Notes: a model not told the origin generated them from the letters alone. DNA of 64,000 nt from Eurosta solidaginis (GCF_040869045.1 NC_090319.1:234725832-234789831), one strand, 5' to 3'; positions 42,131 through 53,532 are shown, counted from the stretch's first letter. A program made the numbers and translations.

Positions 42131-42222
42131 ATGCTTCTCCACCAAATAGCTGAACAGGTACGATAAGTGACTTGTAGAGCATGATTTTAGTTTGCCGAGA
42201 GAGGACTTTACGCCTGCCTAGC
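42131..42222 (-). repeat. RTE RT scrap, second copy
   Basis: Same sequence as 40568-40660 with a few substitutions, on the far side of the 1.5-kb segment, so the pair looks like a long direct repeat bracketing it. Confidence 0.75.
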
Positions 42223-42350
42223 TGTTTAAGCGACTTAAACTATGAACATTTTTCGTTCGTTTGTTTCAGTAGCCATTGAGTGTGCTTGTAATTCTCAACT
42301 GGTTAGTGAAATATTCTAAAGACATAGTTTGAGTTTTTTAATTAAAATCG

Positions 42351-42803
42351 AGGTTCTTCGGATGGTGTGCTAATACATCAGAGCCCAGTGCTCGCTTCCA
42401 TATCACACTTTGAAGGGGTTCTTCAAATAGAAGATGAGGTGGCTCATTAGAGCGAAACCTCAGAGTGTCCAACGCTCGCCCCAAATTAAATAAATAGAGG
42501 TTCTTCGGATGGTGTGCTAATACATCAGAGCCCAGTGCTCGCCTCCATATCACACTTTGAAGGGGTTCTTCAAATAGAAGATGAGGTGGCTCATTAGAGC
42601 GAAACCTCAGAGTGCCCAACGCTCGCCCCAAATTAAATAAATAGAGGTTTTTCTTGTAGAAAATGGGGTGCCAATACCTCAGAGCCGTCCCGTGCTCGCC
42701 TCCATATCACATTTTAAAGGGTTCTTCAAATAGAGGATGAGGTGGCTCAGTAGAGCGAAGCCTCAGAGCCCCCCAGTGCTCGCCCCCAAATTAAATAAAT
42801 AAA
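42351..42803. repeat. 147-bp tandem repeat, three units
   Basis: Units start at 42351, 42498 and 42645 (AGGTTCTTCGGATGG in the first two, AGGTTTTTCTTGTAG in the third). The first two are nearly identical; the third is diverged and a little longer. Each ends CGCCCC(C)AAATTAAATAAAT. Because 147 is divisible by three, a spurious repeated frame is open on the minus strand. Confidence 0.9.
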
Positions 42804-42954
42804 GGTGTACTGATGCTATGCATCCTCCCATGACTTAAATACACCAATAACACTAAAACTACCCAACTCAATAAATGGAATACATTAAATCAAAAACCCC
42901 ATAAACTCAATACAGTCCATTAATAATAATAATTTATAAATTTAAAAAAAGGAA

Positions 42955-43030
42955 TGCTTGGTGGGAGTTGAACCCGCAACCCCGGGCGTTTGGTCGGGTA
43001 CGTCAGCCACTGTGCCACGACTCATACGCT
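42955..43030 (-). repeat. tRNA-like sequence (SINE head or tRNA pseudogene)
   Basis: The minus strand reads GAGTCGTGGCACAGTGGCTG, then GCCCGGGGTTGCGGGTTCAA and CTCCCACCA. TGGCACAGTGG fits an A-box and GGTTCAACTCC a B-box. The anticodon stem is not convincing, so I do not call a tRNA gene. Confidence 0.5.
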
Positions 43031-43255
43031 TACAAGCACATAAAATTACTCATTTATAACTCTTATTAAACTGCTCGCCCTCAATTGCCCAAAGCTTAGA
43101 CACTAGCGTATGTGAATGAAGGAAAATCGCTCCGCAAGGAGCTACTTCTGATGCTAGCGAACGGGATTTTGAACCTAAATCCCCGGATAAGTGTAAGCAA
43201 ACCCTTTCCTAAACATTTTTTTAAATAGAAAAATTAAGTTTTTTAAAGTAAATAT

Positions 43256-44275
43256 ACCAAGTATATACGCTCCAGTTTTTTCGCCCCGCGAAACCTGACA
43301 TTATCATCGACTAAATCATCGGCGACCTTATTTTCAACATGGAAGTCCCAGATGTCGACCATTTTCAGTGTGCACGTCAATGGCACTACGCTACCAACCA
43401 TCTTACACCCACCCCAAAATCTTGGGTGTGCCGTTTGATCAGGATCTACATTTTGGTGAGCATGCAGCCGCAATTGTACCGAAAATCCAGAGCCGCAATA
43501 AAATCCTCAAATCTCTTGCTGGCAGTACTTGGGGTAAGGATAAAGAAACGCTAACAACCTCTTACAAAGCAATTGACCAGCAAATTGCATGCCCCGCGCC
43601 GATTGGCCGCCTAGCCTAAAGACTACTCACTGGAAGAAGCTACAGGCCTGCCAAAATACTGCCCTCAGAACCGCCACGAGTTGTCTTCTTATGTCCCCAG
43701 AACACCATCTACATAATTAGGCGAGAATATTCCCCATTAGGGAGAGAAATGTAATGCGTTCCTGTTTAATACCCAGAAACCTGGGCACCCCAACATACAT
43801 CTGATTGATGAGCCTACACCGCCCAGTGGCTTAAGGAGTCATCTCCGTAAGCATTATGAGGAAATACGGCACATGAGAATACAGCCGTATGAAGCTGAAA
43901 AATACAAGCAGATCCTCCGTGAACTCCACAAACAGGCGTCGGACCTCTATGCCAGGAATTGCCCGGTGAATCCTGTACTCAAAGAAGAATACCCAAAACT
44001 AGCAGAAGAGGAACGCATTCTCACTAGGGAAACACGAGTCACTCTAGCTCAACTTCGTTCTGGATACTGTAACAGGTTAAACTCTTACCTATCCAGAATC
44101 AACCCCGGCATACAAAACATATGTGCTTCTTGTAATGTGTCCCCACATAATACCAACCATCTCTTTAACTGTATTGTGGAACCAACACTCCTAACACCCC
44201 TCTCATTATGATCCCCCCTGTTGAAACAGGAAGTTTCCTTGGACTCCCGTTAAAGGATATTGATGACAATTTGTG
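43256..44275 (+). pseudogene. Jockey-like LINE RT C-terminal region, copy 2
   Basis: Frames at 43368-43619 (HPKILGVPFDQDLHFGEHAA, KDKETLTTSYKAIDQQIACP) and 43873-44211 (MRIQPYEAEKYKQILRELHK, LAQLRSGYCNRLNSYLSRIN, NICASCNVSPHNTNHLFNC), then PLSLWSPPVETGSFLGLPL in another frame to a stop at about 44275. It shows the full post-RT tail that copy 1 lacks. A CTGCTACAACAACAACGA tail stretch follows. Minor frameshifts at about 43590 and 44205. Confidence 0.78.
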
Positions 44276-44440
44276 ACCGGTCGCACCTATTGGATGGGAC
44301 GAAACACTGCTACAACAACAACGATACAGAGTACCACACAGAATCAGAATGATTCAGCGCTACTGCGTCTAACAAATGAAATGAAAAAAACAAAACAACA
44401 AACGGGAAAACTGAAGTTTAGCCACACACCTACAAACAGA

Positions 44441-44506
44441 CGTAGTGATAGTCTAATGGTAGGCCTGCGGAGTTAGAAAGGTGATGACTCGAGTTCGAAT
44501 CCAAAT
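44441..44506 (+). repeat. tRNA-like SINE head, copy 2
   Basis: TAGTCTAATGGTAGGCCTG (A-box) and GACTCGAGTTCGAATCC (good B-box, GAGTTCGAATCC). The body follows to about 44800 with the same GCGGTTCTGAAG and CCCATCTAGAAAATA motifs as copy 1. A headless, diverged body copy lies at 45828-46120. Confidence 0.6.
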
Positions 44507-44829
44507 AGAGCGTTAAGTTCCTTGCAAATTTTCAGGTTTTTCTGATGTTGCATTGTCATGCGGTTCTGAAGTATGTTCTTAGTTTCAAGAATCTAGCTCT
44601 ACGGGAAATTACTCAAATAGCGGTCGTAAGATTTCATTTGTAGTAAATGGACTTTCGAAATATTTCTGAATATTTCGATCCCTATCCCATCTAGAAAATA
44701 TTTTTAACGTAAATATTATAACTTAAGTGTGGTTCAAAGTTTCAGCTCTTTCGGTTATTGGGAAGCTCCTTAAAACTCGAAAGCAAAATTTCCAGGTTCG
44801 GACTATTTTTTTGGATTTTCACGGTCCCT

Positions 44830-45800
44830 GAACCGAGTTCGACTCCCACTCCCGGGAGAAAATGCTTTGAAGAGATTTACAAGGTATAATCGAAACAGCT
44901 GTCGCCTTGTCCGTCCTGATGTCACGTTGTTTAAATTTTTCCCAAATTATTAAATAAATTATAAAATTAAAAATTGCTTGAAATAAATGTTTTCATACAT
45001 TTAAGGCGATACGGGCAATCCCCGGTTAACTCATATAAGTAGACAACATTTGGTTAATACGTTGTAGTTCTATAAATAGAACAAAAACAACAACAAATAA
45101 CAAGTTTCTCTGAAAACCGCCTTACAAATATGCATAACTTCAACACATAACTACATACGAATTATGTGATGTGTAGAAGATAATATATGCGAAACAAGGC
45201 AATTGGGAAAACTTTACAACAACTAAGGCATGACGTAGCTGAATGCGTTTGTAACCATTTCAACTATCGTAGGAGTGCGGGTTCGACTCCTACTACCGGG
45301 ACAAAAGGGCTTTGTGGAGATTTACAAGGTATAATCGAAACAGCTGTCGCCTTGTCCGTCCTGATGTCACGTTGTTTAAATTTTTCACAAATTATTAAAT
45401 AAATTATAAAATTAAAAATTGCTTGAAATACGGGCAATCCTCGGTTAACTCATATAAGTAGACAACATTTGGTTAGTTCGTAAATAGAACAAAAACAACA
45501 TCAAATACCAAGTTTCTCTGAAAACCGCCTTACAAGCATGAATAACTTCAACACATAACTACATACGAATTATGTGATGTGTAGAAGATAATATATGCGA
45601 AAGAAGGCAATTGGGAAAAACTTTACAACTAAGACATGACGTAGCTGAATGCGTTTGTAGGAATTTCAACTATTGTAGGAGTGCGGGTTCGACTCCCACT
45701 CCCGGGAGAAAAGGCTTTGAAGAGATTTACAAGGTATAACGAAACAGCTGTCGCCTTGTCCGTTCTGATGTCACGTTGTTTAAATTTTACCCAGATAAAT
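44830..45800 (+). repeat. Three tandem units of a second tRNA-headed SINE-like repeat
   Basis: Each unit has a B-box block (GAGTTCGACTCCCACTCCCG at 44838, GGGTTCGACTCCTACTACCG at about 45281, GGGTTCGACTCCCACTCCCG at about 45686). Each block is followed by a body with GAGATTTACAAGGTATAA and CAGCTGTCGCCTTGTCCGT. The latter two are preceded by GACGTAGCTGAATGCGTTTG, an A-box-like region. Units repeat every 400-440 bp, so this is a short tandem array created by duplication. Confidence 0.65.
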
Positions 45801-45827
45801 TTCAAATTAATTCCTTTATGTTGCATT

Positions 45828-46120
45828 GTTATGGGGTTCTGAAGTAATTTTTTAGTTTCACATGTTGTAAATGGACTATCTAAATATCTCCCATCTAGAA
45901 AACTCCTTCATCCTGAATATTAGAACGTAGAAAAGCTTGAGTTTTGCTCAAAGTTTCAGGTCAGTGGGCTCTACGGAAAGTTACCCAAATAGCCGTCGTA
46001 AGACCCCACATATTGTAAATTAAATTTCTAAATATCTCGTGCCCTATCAGATCTAGGAAACTTTTATACTAAATATTACAAAGTAATAAAGCCGTTAGCT
46101 ACCTTCAAAATTTAAGGTTC
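45828..46120 (+). repeat. Headless body of the 44.4-kb SINE-like family
   Basis: Shares TTGCATTGTTATGGGGTTCT, TTGTAAATGGACT and CCCATCTAGAAAAC with the bodies at 41.8 and 44.6 kb, and contains an internal second, weaker repeat of the same words. Confidence 0.5.
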
Positions 46121-46201
46121 AAATGGATCAAAAAGGCAACCCTGGCGCTATCACTTTATTTGGTAGTATAGCTTACGCCATTTTTTGTGGAATATTCTTG
46201 C

Positions 46202-46448
46202 TACATATGAGCCGTTTATTTCGAAAGTGGCATAAGTCATTTCATGTCGTTTAGGTTCAGTGGTAATTTGTTTGTATCTCTCCTCGCCTCCAGTTTTTTA
46301 GAGTCCAATATCCAAAAGATGCAATTCTTATTATTATTATATAATTGTAGAACCATCTATATATGCATTCATTCAAAAATAACAATGCATTTAAGACCAT
46401 GAGTTGGAAATGACTCATGCCACTTTCAAAATAAACGGCTCATATGTA
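46202..46448. mobile_element. MITE with 40-bp inverted ends
   Basis: CATATGAGCCGTTTATTTCG (46204) continues GAAAGTGGCATAAGTCATTT, and the right end (46405-46446) is its near-perfect inverse. TA flanks both ends (46202-46203, 46447-46448), as in Tc1/mariner-type insertions. About 243 bp, no coding. Confidence 0.78.
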
Positions 46449-48868
46449 TCTAAAATATATACACACAAATGTACACACTTTCTTATACATATATAAGCAA
46501 ATGCAGAAAACCGTTTGTTGAGTTAACCACAAATCAAGACGAACAAAAATTGCACTTCATTCACCAACATAGCGTTTTACGAAGATGAACTAACCGCGCC
46601 GTCGTACAGTTAATTCGTTAGAAGTTATAAACTTAAACCAATAATTTAAATTGTGTTATCATCGTGCTAGTTAAAATTATATATACATACATACATTCAG
46701 AAAGTTATCAATGAAATTTTATGTACATTAAAATTTTACAGCGCTTATCAAAGCAATAAAGAAAATATAATTATACATATGTACATACATGCATACAATC
46801 GTGCGCTTAATTGTTGTAAAAAATGGAATATTGCAACTAACTCTTTTATGACTTCGTGTTATTAACAGATTATTTATTTATTTATATGTATGTACGTACC
46901 ATACGTTGTTTGTCGTTTTTCCTACTTCGAGCCGTACCTCTGTATACGGAAAAGGCCATAGGTTTTAATGTACCTGCATACATATGCACATACATACATA
47001 AATTTGTTTAGATACATACTGGTATGGCACATCATAATTATTTGAATTACGTTGGCCGTTTTAAATTAGAATGATTTGAATATGACTTGACATCGCATGC
47101 GCCCATTTTTCTGTGATTACAACTCATTCTCAACTAACTCACAGGTGTTTGATTTTCCTTGTTTCATATTGTATTTGAATAGTAAAGTACACATTAGAGG
47201 TATGTATATCTGCCGCCGATTTGTGTTGTTTTCCAGACACCATTCGCCGGAGTTCTGTGCGTTTCTACAATTTCAATAAGGGAGTTCAGGATTTTTTGTA
47301 TTTGTCGTTGGAAACGTTGCTATAGCAAATATAAGCTATGGATCGTGAGCACCTTTTTTAATTTAAAATTTTTTCTTTGCACTTTTTGTTTTGTTTTGAT
47401 GATTTGCTATCCAATATTGAAAAAATAAACTACGGTTCTTAATGTTCCGTTATTGCAATGGCGTAGAAAATATATAGCCGTGAATTTTGTTATGGCGTTT
47501 TCTTTTCTGAAAACAATGCGACCATTTGCAAAAAATATTCAACTCCCTTCATGTGAACTTCAAATGGCTCTGCTTTGTAAACAAAAACATATAGCGAAAA
47601 TTTTTAAATGCACATCTGTAATCCCATTTCCATCTCAAATATTACACTAATACTATTCTACACGGTACACGATTTCGGTAGTATTATTTCGTAAATTACA
47701 CACGATTTCGGTAGTATGATTTCGTAAATTACATTCCTGTCCACACGATTATGCTTCTTCTTTTGCATAATTTCAAATGATATTTTTTGTTTTCGCTTTT
47801 TTCCCCACAGCCGAATTAAAACGTTCAAGATAAACATGTTTTTGAAATTTGACAGCTAGTGCGGACAGACCATCGATTATTTTGTGTAAATTTTAATCGA
47901 CCACAGAGCCGCTCAGTAAATTGCACATAATTGGGTCCAATTTCGATGAAATTAAGAAGAATTTCTAATTTCGTTTGACACTTTTCACATAACGTAATTA
48001 CCTAATTTCGAGCTAATTTCGGCTGAAAGTAAGAATCTTCCGAAATCAACTTGATTTTGGTGCCGTGGAGACAGAGTATAAAATGATCATTCGTTTCTAC
48101 AAGCATCTCCGTTGTAGGTACAAGTTCGCAGTTATGACACAGAGATACAGGTCACGTCTTATTTGATGCACACATATCATCATATCTTATTAGGTATGTA
48201 CGGCAAATTACGCGACCCCTTAACTGTAGTTTTTTGTCAGTGTTTTTAGTAACAATTTAGCAATGACAAAATATAGCTCCCTTGCTATAACCTAAAAGGT
48301 TACTAGATGCCTCATTTATTTTGCTATTGTTATTAAACAAATTTTATAAGTGAACACAATAGAAAGTGGATTGACCAAGTAAGTAAATTAAATCTAAATA
48401 CGTCAAAGTGCATAGATATATCGAAATTTTCGTTGAAACTTCCAAATTCCAAAAATGCCGATAAAATTGCAACCATTTCGAAGGCATTTTCCTACAGAGA
48501 TTCAAGCTCTTTCTATTCCTCTAGGCTACCTTCTCCGTTTTAGCTCTTCTGTGCCAAAAAGTGAGTGGTTCCATTGGATTAAAATTTTTGTGCTACAGTT
48601 GATGCTGCAAAATTCTTTGGCGGGATGTAAATACAGAACCGAGACTTGCACGGCATCCGTCAAAGCTTGACGATTCTATGAAAGGTTGGGCTGCCTCTTG
48701 TTTGAGCTCGTTGATATTGAAAGGAAATTTTATTTTCTGTGAAAAAAGCAACGTCTTACTATAAAGCATAATTTTATCGATTATATAATTAGATATAATT
48801 AGGGACCATTGTATTTACATGAATATTATTCTAAGAAAAAAAAAGCATATTCCAATTCCCAAATAAAA
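46449..48868. other. AT-rich non-coding region
   Basis: Contains scattered CATA/TATG-rich microsatellite-like stretches (46680-47010) and a perfect-length 33-bp direct repeat at 47668-47700 and 47701-47733 (ACGATTTCGGTAGTAT core, one mismatch). There is a run of TAATTTCG-like words at 47930-48050. No gene supported; open frames here are short and unlike known proteins. Confidence 0.45.
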
Positions 48869-51328
48869 CAAGTAAGGAAGGCTAAGTTCGGGTGTAACCG
48901 AACATTACATACTCAGTTTAGAGCTGTGGAGACAAAGTAAAGGAAAATCACCATGTTGTAAAAAGAACCTAGGGTAACCCTGGAATGTGTTTGTATGACA
49001 TGTGTATCAAATGGAAGGTATTAAAAAGTATTTTAAGAGGAAGTGGGCCATAGTTCTATAGTTGGACGCCATTTAGGGATATCGCCATAAAGGTGGACCA
49101 GGCCTGACTCTAGAATTTGTTTGTACGATATGGGTATCAAATGAAATGGGTTAATGATAATTTTAAAAGGGAGTGGGCCTAAGTTCTATAGGTGAATGCC
49201 TTTTCGAGATATCGCCATAAAGGTGGACCAGGGGTGACTCTAGAATTTATTTTGTACGATATGGGTATCAAATGAAAGGTATTAATGAGTGTTTTAAAAG
49301 GGCGTGGGCCTAAGTTCTATAGATGGACGCCTTTTCGAGATTTCGCCATAAGCATGGACCAGGGGTGACTCTAGAATTTGTTTGTACGATATGAGTATCT
49401 AATAAGTATTTTAAGAGGGCGCGGGTCTTAGTTCTATATGTGGACGCCTTTTCGAGATATCGCCATAAAGGGGGACCAGGGTTGACTCTAGAATGCGTTT
49501 GTACAATATGGGTATCAACCGAAAGGTGTTAATAAGTGTTTTAAAAGGGAGTGGGCCTTAGTTCTATGGGTGGACGCCTTTCCGGGATATCGCCATAAAC
49601 GTGGACCAGGGGTGACTCTAGAATGCGTTTGTACAATATGGGTATCAAATGAAAGGTGTTAACGAGTATTTTAAAAGGGCGTGGGCCTTAGTTCTATAGG
49701 TGGACGCCTTTTCGAGATATCGCCCTAAAGGTGGACCAGGGGTGACTCTAGAATTTGTTTGTACGATATGGGTATCCAATGAAAGGTGTTAATGAGTATT
49801 TTAAAAAGGAGCGGGCCTTAGTTCTATATGTGGACGCCTTTTCGAGATATAGCCATAAACGTGGACCGGGGGTGACTCTAGAATGTGTTTGTACGATATG
49901 GGTATCAAATTAAAGGTATTAATGAGGGTTTTAAAAGGGAGTGGCCCTTAGTTGTATATGTGAAGGCGTTTTCGAGATATCGACCAAAATGTTCCAGAAC
50001 ATTATCTGTCGGGTACCGCTAATTTATTTATATATGTAATACCACGAAGAGTATTCCTTCCAAGATTCCAAGGGCTTTTGATTTCGCCCTGCAAAACTTT
50101 TTCATTTCCTTCTACTTAATATGGTAGGTGTCACACCCATTTTACCAAGTTTTTTTCTAAAGTTATATTTTGCGTCAATAGACCAATACAATTACCATGT
50201 TCCATCCCTTTTTTCGTATTTGGTATATAATTATGGCATTTTTTCCGTTTTTCGTAATTCTCGATATCGAAAAAGTGGGCGTGGTCATAGTAGGATTTCG
50301 GCCGTTTTTTACACCAATACAAAGTGAGTTCAGATAAGTACGTGAACTGAGTTTAGTAAAGATATATCGATTTTTGCTCAAGTTATCGTGTTAACGGCCG
50401 AGCGGAAGGACAGACGGTCGACTGTGTATAAAAACTGGGCGTGGCTTCAACCGATTTCGGCCTTTTTCACAGAAAACAGTTACCGTGCTAGAATCTAATC
50501 CTCTACCAAATTTCACAAGGATTGGTAAATTTTTGTTCGACTTATTAAAAGTATCCTAGAAAAATTAAATGAAAAAGGGCGGAGCCACGCCCATTTTGAA
50601 ATTTTCTTTTATTTTTGTATTTTGTTACAACATATCATTACTGGAGTTGAATGTTGACATAATTTACTTATATACTGTAAAGATATTAACTTTTTTTTTT
50701 AAATTTGAATTTAAAAAAAATTTTTTTTAAAAAGTGGACGTGGTCGTTCTCCGATTTTGCTAATTTTTATTAAGCAGACATATAGTAATAAGACTAACGT
50801 TCCTGCCAAATTTCATCATGATATCTTCAACGACTGCCAAATTACAGCTTGCAAAACTTCTAAATTACCTTCTTTTAAAAGTGGGCGGTGCCACGCCCAT
50901 TGTCCATAATTTTACTAGTTTTCTATTCTGCGTCATAAGTTCAACTCACCTACCAAGTTTCATCGCTTAATCCGTATTTGGTAATGAATTATCGCACTTT
51001 TTCGATTTTTCGAAATTTTCGATATCGAAAAAGTGGGCGTGGTTATTGTCCGATATCGTTCATTTTAAATAGCGATCTGAGATGAGTGCCCAGGAACCTA
51101 CATACCAAATTTCATCAAGATAACTCGAAATTTACTCAAGTTATCGTGTTAACGGACAGACGGACGGACGGACGGACGGACATGGCTCAATCGAGTTTTT
51201 TTTCGATACTGATGATTTTGATATATGGAAGTCTATATCTATCTCGATTCCTTTATACCTGTACAACCAACCATTATCCAATCAAAGTTAATATACTCTG
51301 TGAGCTCTGCTCAACTGAGTATAAAAAT
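48869..51328. repeat. 2.4-kb dispersed repeat with inverted ends
   Basis: Begins AAGTAAGGAAGGCTAAGTTC with a TTCGGGTGTAACCGAA hairpin and ATACTCAGTTTAGAGCT, and ends GAGCTCTGCTCAACTGAGTATA; the end motifs are mutually inverted. Inside are a 130-bp tandem array, then several AGTGGGCGTGG-type recurring words (50270, 50735, 50880, 51030) and a (GACG)n run at 51154-51181. No coding. I recognise the end words as very common in tephritid and related fly sequence; class uncertain, Helitron/DINE-like design possible. Confidence 0.6.
48975..49985. repeat. 130-bp tandem repeat, about eight units
   Basis: The marker GACTCTAGAA occurs at 49106, 49236, 49367, 49484, 49614, 49744 and 49874, so spacing is 130-131 bp except one 117-bp unit with an internal deletion. 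Each unit contains TTTGTACGATATGGGTATCA, GTGGGCCTTAGTTCTATA and CGAGATATCGCCATAAAG. Confidence 0.92.
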
Positions 51329-51850
51329 GAGTATAGATAAACTTGTAATAAGAGCATTAATAATTAAATAAATATGGCACATTAGCAGTACTTCTTTAAA
51401 ACTATGACATTTTTCGAAGCAGGGATGCTGAAATATTTGTCATTTCCTTTCTTTTTAATATTAAAGTTTGATGGTAACTTTAATAAAATTATTGTCTTAA
51501 TTAACTTTTTTGTGTTTTATTATCATTTAAATGAAGGATGATTAGCTCAATAAGTAATTTTTCATATTGATGTTTTGAAGTGTCTTTAATAAAAAACAAC
51601 CATGTTATATTTGAGCGGGTTTCGGGCATATGTGTGCACACTCAGCAAAGGCTGAATTCATTTAAATGCTTATATTGTGAAAATTTCTTCATTCTTTTTT
51701 TGATTCAGTCAGGAGTACCCTATTTTTTCGCTACTGAATGAAGAATGAATTAACTTTTAAGCCACATTCTTCACTAAGGAATGAATGAATTAAGAAACCG
51801 CAATCTTAAACCAATGATTTAAACTTTCAAATGATTGCACAGTTTGACAG
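51329..51850. other. AT-rich spacer
   Basis: No feature supported apart from short GAATGAATTAA-type repeats at 51740-51795. Confidence 0.4.
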
Positions 51851-51854
51851 CTCT

Positions 51855-52810
51855 ACAAATGAGCAGCGAGAATTTGGAGAACACCTTTATACAAATTTTA
51901 ATTCGGTCCGAAAAATTGGAAGAATTTAAATAGTGAACCTTAGTGCCTCTACCGTGCAACACATCAAAGACGAAAATTAAGTGGAAAATAAGGGCAAAAG
52001 TTCCCCAAATAAAATTTTTAATGATTCAGACGAGCGTTATATTTTGCGAAAAGTGAAGATGAATCCTAATTATCGCCTCCGAAAGTGGCTGTAGGTGTTC
52101 AACAGGAGTTAGGATAAACATGCAATGCTGAAACTATCCGACGCGTGCTTCGTGAACATGAGTGTAATGGCCGAGTTGCTCGTAAGAAGCCGTTTATATG
52201 CAAAAAAAAAAAACCAAAGATGCCGGTTAAAGTTCGCTAAAGAGCATGTCTGCAAGGCCCCGGATTTTTGGAACATGGTAATTTTCTATGACGAGTGAAA
52301 ATTTAACATTTTTGGTTCCAACGGCATGTTTTACGTTTGTTGGAAAAAGAATACAGAGCTTCTTAACAATGATAATCTTGGAGCTACTATAAAGCATGGT
52401 GGGGGTAGTGTAATGGTTTGGGGATGTATGTCCGCAGCCAGTGTAGGCAACTTAGTTTTTATTGAAGGGATAATTGAAAACCCTAGTACCTTGATATTCC
52501 TAAGAATAACTTGATCCAGAGTACCGAAAAACTTTTTATAAATAGTCAGTTCCGATTTTACCAAGATAATGATCCAAAACATAAGGCAGGAATCATACAA
52601 TCGTGGCTCATATGGAGCTGTTCCCATTTGACGACATCCCCGGCACAGTCTCTGGACATGAACGTCACTGAAAATGTGAGGTATATTCTTAGACAAGAAA
52701 GTTCGAAGTTTCAACATTTTTTAGTAAAGATGAGTTGAAGAGGGTGCTACTAGAGGAATGGAAGAAAATCACCCCATAAACCAAGCAAAATCTAGTTAAT
52801 TCAATGCAAA
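51855..52810 (+). pseudogene. Tc1-like transposase, dead
   Basis: The plus strand carries, over several frames, LRKVKMNPNYRLRK (about 52045), FAKEHVCKAPDFWNMVIFYDE (52225-52298; first catalytic Asp) and HGGGSVMVWGCMSAASVGNL (about 52395). FYQDNDPKHKAGIIQ (about 52555; second Asp) and a final NVTENVRYILRQ (about 52670; third acidic residue) follow. This order is that of the Tc1 DDE transposase. An A-rich run at 52201 and several stops and shifts break it. The terminal inverted repeats were not located. Confidence 0.88.
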
Positions 52811-52969
52811 CAGAATCCAAGCTCTTCTTAAGGCAAAAAGCAATCACACAAAATACTATATTTGAGTCCGGGTTCTTAAAAAACCAATCGTTTTAATTTT
52901 TCTTACGAACAATTTAAGCTGTATTAAATAAGCTGTGATGTGAAAAGTAACACTGGTTTCGGTTTTCTA
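52811..52969. other. Spacer between Tc1 remnant and satellite boundary
   Basis: No gene; probably the end of the Tc1 remnant and AT-rich flank. Confidence 0.35.
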
Positions 52970-53141
52970 CATTTTAAGCTATTGCATAGATTTTATCGCG
53001 GGCTTGGCGACTAAATAAAAAAAAACCGTAACGGATATTTGTAAAAAAATATTCGAAAAGGCTCAAAAAGGTTCGAAAAGTTTCGTAAAGGTTCGGTGTT
53101 GGCAACAGGCCAAATACATAAAATTGGATCTCTATCATAAA
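52970..53141 (+). repeat. Satellite-boundary segment, copy 2
   Basis: Paralogue of 20405-20554 (CATAGATTTTATCGCGGGCT, GGCGACTAAAT, AACAGGCCAAATACATAAAA). It ends with ATCATAAA at 53134-53141, after which the hAT-like element begins instead of the GTTAAA array. Confidence 0.8.
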
Positions 53142-53238
53142 CAGCGGTGGGCACCACTACATTTACACGGTTACCAAATTGTGAATGTGTTAGTAAACAC
53201 GAACGCGTAGCGAGCACGAAAGCAAAATCAATTATTTA

Positions 53239-53353
53239 TTTAGTTTGATTTCAATGCTTGAACGGTGAATACGTGTCACACGCACTCTTCGATACTCTGT
53301 TTTAAGCGCGCGTGCGATACTTCCTCACCGTACGAACATCGAAATCAAACTAA
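53239..53353. repeat. Imperfect hairpin in the left part of the hAT-like element
   Basis: TTTAGTTTGATTTC at 53239 is the exact inverse of 53340-53353, and the complementarity continues inwards (ACGGTGA against TCACCGT) to a GCGCGCG-rich centre. It could be a subterminal structure or a nested MITE. Confidence 0.6.
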
Positions 53354-53427
53354 AAGAGCTGTCGTTGATTTTCACGAAGTAGCCATTGTACTATCGCTAA
53401 TCGTATACATATATGATCGCTTACAAG

Positions 53428-53532
53428 CGGTTTTTGCCCTAACCCAAATAAGCATGCGTTGCGACAATGTAAAGCATGTGTGCAAACGTCAAATCTAAAT
53501 GTCACGCAGAACAAAAATTGGAAATCGAGTTA
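53428..53532 (+). repeat. 105-bp direct repeat shared with the spacer
   Basis: CGGTTTTTGCCCTAACCCAA through GGAAATCGAGTTA recurs at 57850-57956 and 61492-61598, so the left and right parts of the hAT-like element share a segment. Confidence 0.8.

Larger units (their letters stand above)
43103..44866 (+). repeat. 1.5-kb composite segment, copy 2 (longer)
   Basis: Paralogue of 40661-42130 including the same non-coding leader, LINE fragment, CAA-rich tail and tRNA-headed unit, but without the internal deletion. Confidence 0.8.

Noticed and set aside
42338..42631. A repeated 49-residue minus-strand frame as a repeat protein
   Set aside because: It is a by-product of the 147-bp tandem repeat, whose length is divisible by three; no start or domain.
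42955..43030. A functional tRNA gene on the minus strand
   Set aside because: A- and B-box words are present but the anticodon stem-loop and acceptor pairing are not convincing, and the surroundings are SINE-rich.
44273..44476. Short frame after the jockey-like fragment as an extra protein
   Set aside because: Runs through the CAA-rich tail and the SINE head; no conserved motif.
48975..49985. CRISPR-like array of the 130-bp units
   Set aside because: Units are contiguous tandem copies without unique spacers, in an insect nuclear genome context.
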